Positions 27,301 through 29,271 of a stretch of DNA of 29,271 nt are shown here, piece after piece. The translations under genes and the position numbers were made by a program. Source of the DNA: Chara braunii (lineage: Eukaryota; Streptophyta; Charophyceae; Charales; Characeae); NCBI GenBank assembly GCA_003427395.1, contig BFEA01000047.1, positions 1,431,201 through 1,460,471 of the forward strand, written 5' to 3'. How positions within the stretch are numbered: the stretch's first letter is position 1; each line of letters begins with the position of its first letter. The notes under the pieces were generated by a model. The model saw only the letters and a program-made list of their open reading frames with translations. It was not told the origin of the DNA and made no database searches.

Positions 27301-28703
27301 AGGTGGCGAGACAGCCCCTCTTTGGTAATCGATGGATCACCAATGAACGAGGTCAAGTTTTTTGTAGCTCAGATACCCCACGGAAGGGCTGGGTGAAAAA
27401 TGGAGTGATTCAAGTAGGGGATCTCTGGGACAGGGAGGAAAAATACTGGAAAGGACCCGAGAAGTTGAGAGGTGAACTGAGATATTGCCACAATATTGAG
27501 GCAGCATTGGAAGAAATCACGGAGGCATTCCCAATAGGATGGCGGCCCATTCTTCACAAAGGGCCAGAATTAAAAGAAGGTGGCTGGGTGGCCACGAAAG
27601 AATAATCAGCTAAGGTCGGACTGGTTCATGTAGAACGATCGGATGAGGCATTCATCGAGTGGTACACCATAAAAGAGAACGGAAGCCTGGAAGGAGGACC
27701 GAAGCCTTTCCAATGGATATCAAAAGAGAATTGATACAGAACCAGGATAATCGGGGATGGAGATAGACAACGGGCCTTCTTCCCTGAGATCGCCTTAGAA
27801 AACCTCCCGATAGATCCGTTGGAGTGGACCTGGGTCCACGACTGAAGTCAAAACTGGCAACAACCCAAACCTAAGACATTGTTAGGGCTCTCAGTAAAAG
27901 CAACGTATAAAATGCTTAGAGTCAAGAGATGCCTAAAAGACACAGTGATTGATAGATGGCAGAAACATCTCAATGTAGACAGACGCCTCCTCACACCAAT
28001 CCGACGGTTTCACGACACTAAACACAGACCCGCGAAAATCACCTCATTACAATGGCAGATCTTGCATCGATGTCTGCCCACAAATAACTGGCTTATTGAT
28101 CACTCACGATTGGAACAACGTCGTGCGCTCCCTTGGTGCTCCCGCTGTCTGTTGGGATTCCCGTCCAGGAAAAGAGCAGAAACAAGCGAACACATTTTTT
28201 TGCAATGCCCAACGACAGTCTTGACCTGGAGATGGTGGGATAGGGTGTGGCGGCAAATGGTTCTCGGATGTCCATGGCCGTGGGATTGGCGGGCCATCTT
28301 GTTGGGATACTACCCACCCTTCCAAGGTAGTATTTTTGTGTCCAACATGTTTCACCTATCCCGTAGACCGATTTTGTGGGTATTATGGTGGCAGCGCTGT
28401 CCCCTGACCTTGGACCTGGTACGGGTAGAAGGGGAAGAGAGGGTGGAACAAGTCAAAATGCACTTCCAACTGGAGATCTCGTATAGATGGAAAGCAACCA
28501 AGCAATTGCTCGACAACCTCCACAGCGCTAAAGACATTAAAGAAAAGATACTTCATTTTTTCAGGGAATGGTTGGGCGGAGACCGAGAGGGATGGGTAGA
28601 GGAAGTGTGTTGGTCAGGGAATTGGGGAGATCAGGAAAGAAGGGAGGGTTGCCAGAGAGAAGAGATCCCAAGGGATTATCATCTTAGATTCAAGGATTGA
28701 CTA
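24280..28703 (+). pseudogene. LINE ORF2: APE endonuclease - reverse transcriptase - zinc knuckle
   Basis: ORF2 nicks target DNA and reverse-transcribes element RNA onto it. Endonuclease: TLNANGI near 24365, VCIQETHL (24458-24481), GDFNAAP (24783-24803), SRID (24983-24994); the final catalytic SDH is altered to LNHH (25070-25081). RT: LLYKKGD...NYRPITLL (25950-26000), FIDFEKAYDHVDW with catalytic Asp at 26186-26188, RQGDPIAPFL (about 26360-26389), FADD (26498-26509), all RT aspartates kept. Post-RT: GGLGILDP near 27007, RQPLFGN near 27310. C-terminus: CSRC...HIFLQC (28138-28210). In-frame stops begin at 24929, 25010, 25439, 25727, 25847, 26111, 26150, 26675, 26869, 26920, 27181, 27603, 27732 and 27843; frame changes occur near 24560, 26845 and 27250. 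The gene is dead but the whole architecture is readable. Confidence 0.92.
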
Positions 28704-29271
28704 CAGATAGATTCGGGCATCCCCATGAGGTCCGCAGAAGAATTCCCGGATCCCTTTCCCCCCCAACCATGGTCCTTGGAAATGTGTCTATAATACCTTC
28801 TGAATTTTTCCTGATCATACCTTGCTTCCAGATTTCGTGGAGCCCAGCTGTACATGGCGGAGGATGGGCAGGGGAACGGAAGGAGACCCACTGGTGCCCC
28901 CCCAGTGGCTCCTCCCGAGACCCTGTCTTGCAAAAAGGTTGTTGGAGGAAGGGGGAAGAGAAGTGGTGGGGCTCTAGAGAATCCAACATTTTCATTTGCT
29001 TGTGTTAGACTCCTTTTTTCAGCATCCTTGGTCCTTTTTCAAAAGACCTGCTCAGTCAATCCCCTGGAATCCAGGGTAATCAATGCTGGCAGGTTTCTCC
29101 TTTAAATTTTTCCTGATGATTTCACCCTGTATATGGGATGCTGGACCAGTTTTCCAGCAGGTGATGCTCCCCACCAATAGATGGAGCCTCTCCACGGGTG
29201 GTAGTGGTGTCTGCTCTTATCAGCACCACTATCACCGGTAGGGGTGTTAAAAAAGAAAAAAAAAAAAAAAA
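28704..29271 (+). other. LINE 3' UTR
   Basis: Noncoding sequence after ORF2. It includes the inserted SINE (28816-29104), and from 29118 a terminal block GGGATGCTGGACCAGTTTTC, TGATGCTCCCCACCAATAGA, GGAGCCTC, TGCTCTTATCA and GGTGTTA ending in A-rich DNA (29250-29271). This terminal block is the one shared with other elements. The A-tail is cut by the window end. Confidence 0.7.
28816..29104 (+). mobile_element. SINE (family X) inserted in the LINE 3' UTR, 13-bp TSD
   Basis: AATTTTTCCTGAT occurs exactly at 28803-28815 and 29105-29117, bracketing 289 bp that contain ACCCACTGGTGCCCCCCCAG and the family X end CCTGCTCAGTCAATCCCCTG ... TCAATGCTGGCAGG. The same blocks, in the same order, form the minus-strand element at 3221-3750. 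Removing the insert and one TSD copy gives a continuous LINE 3' UTR. Almost no A-tail remains (CTCCTTTA), probably eroded. Confidence 0.75.

Larger units (their letters stand above)
23648..29271 (+). mobile_element. L1-like LINE, long but broken copy
   Basis: A non-LTR retrotransposon in + orientation: ORF1 remnant, ORF2 with APE-type endonuclease, reverse transcriptase and CX2C...HX4C knuckle, a 3' UTR and an A-rich end at the window edge. The ~5.6 kb length is close to full size for L1-type LINEs, but the 5' UTR and start of ORF1 seem incomplete. ORF2 has about 14 in-frame stops and three frameshifts. A SINE sits in the 3' UTR (28816-29104). The 3'-terminal sequence is reused by other elements here (8269-8425, 7815-7862). 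The 5' boundary at 23648-23690 is uncertain. Confidence 0.9.

Noticed and set aside
24929-27845. Reassigned stop codons (alternative nuclear code) to explain the LINE
   Set aside because: All three stop codons occur in frame, at Trp, Gln and other contexts, and frameshifts coexist with them. Decay explains this better than any single code change.
1-29271. CRISPR arrays, bacterial operons, or phage genes
   Set aside because: No regularly spaced direct repeats with unique spacers, and no prokaryotic gene organisation. Repeats here are microsatellites and retroposons.

Overview
The window looks like repeat-dominated nuclear DNA of a eukaryote. No intact host gene can be supported. Clues to lineage: a U6 snRNA copy at 10964-11037 has a plant/green-alga type 5' end (GTCCTTCGGGACATCC); the Ty3/gypsy protease motif is DPGST, a form common in plant chromoviruses; and the L1-like LINE carries a C-terminal CX2C...HX4C knuckle like plant and green-algal LINEs. 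A streptophyte or other green-lineage genome is the best guess. This is inference and the species cannot be named.

Layout. 1-1,330: an (AG)n tract, a purine-rich stretch with a weak promoter-like site, and a foldback element. 1,400-5,400: a LINE fragment, several A-tailed SINE-like elements on the minus strand, a small palindromic element split by a SINE, and an organelle-like tRNA-Met(CAT) relic. 5,440-9,480: a diverged tandem duplication with exon-like blocks, two 203-206 bp near-identical direct copies, and more SINE or LINE-tail pieces. 10,890-11,075: a U6 retropseudogene inside an older short SINE, flanked by an exact 19-bp target-site duplication (TSD). 11,460-12,660: a degraded LINE ORF2 piece split by a 632-bp retroposon with an exact 17-bp TSD. 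15,185-17,720: the wreck of a Ty3/gypsy chromovirus on the minus strand (protease, reverse transcriptase start, integrase C-terminus, chromodomain-like tail), itself invaded by two SINEs and an element containing (GT)n and an assembly gap. 18,141-23,150: mostly AT-rich, unassigned DNA with hairpin clusters and foldbacks. 23,648-29,271: one long, broken L1-like LINE with ORF1 remnant, endonuclease, reverse transcriptase, knuckle domain, a SINE in its 3' UTR (13-bp TSD), and an A-rich 3' end at the window edge.

How the parts relate. The window is a stratigraphy of retroposition. An L1-like LINE with A-tail-primed integration probably supplied the machinery (EN/RT) for the SINEs, the U6 copy and the 632-bp retroposon: these share A-tails, and exact 13-19 bp TSDs were found for three insertions. 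Several short elements share the LINE's 3'-terminal sequence, as expected of SINEs recognised by a partner LINE. All recognisable coding sequences are broken. The stop codons in the long LINE can all be explained by C:G to T:A transitions, consistent with decay of methylated DNA. I did not find evidence for a new multi-gene system; the more unusual signals are the TSD-bounded nested insertions, LINE-tail sharing, and the clusters of GC-rich hairpins.
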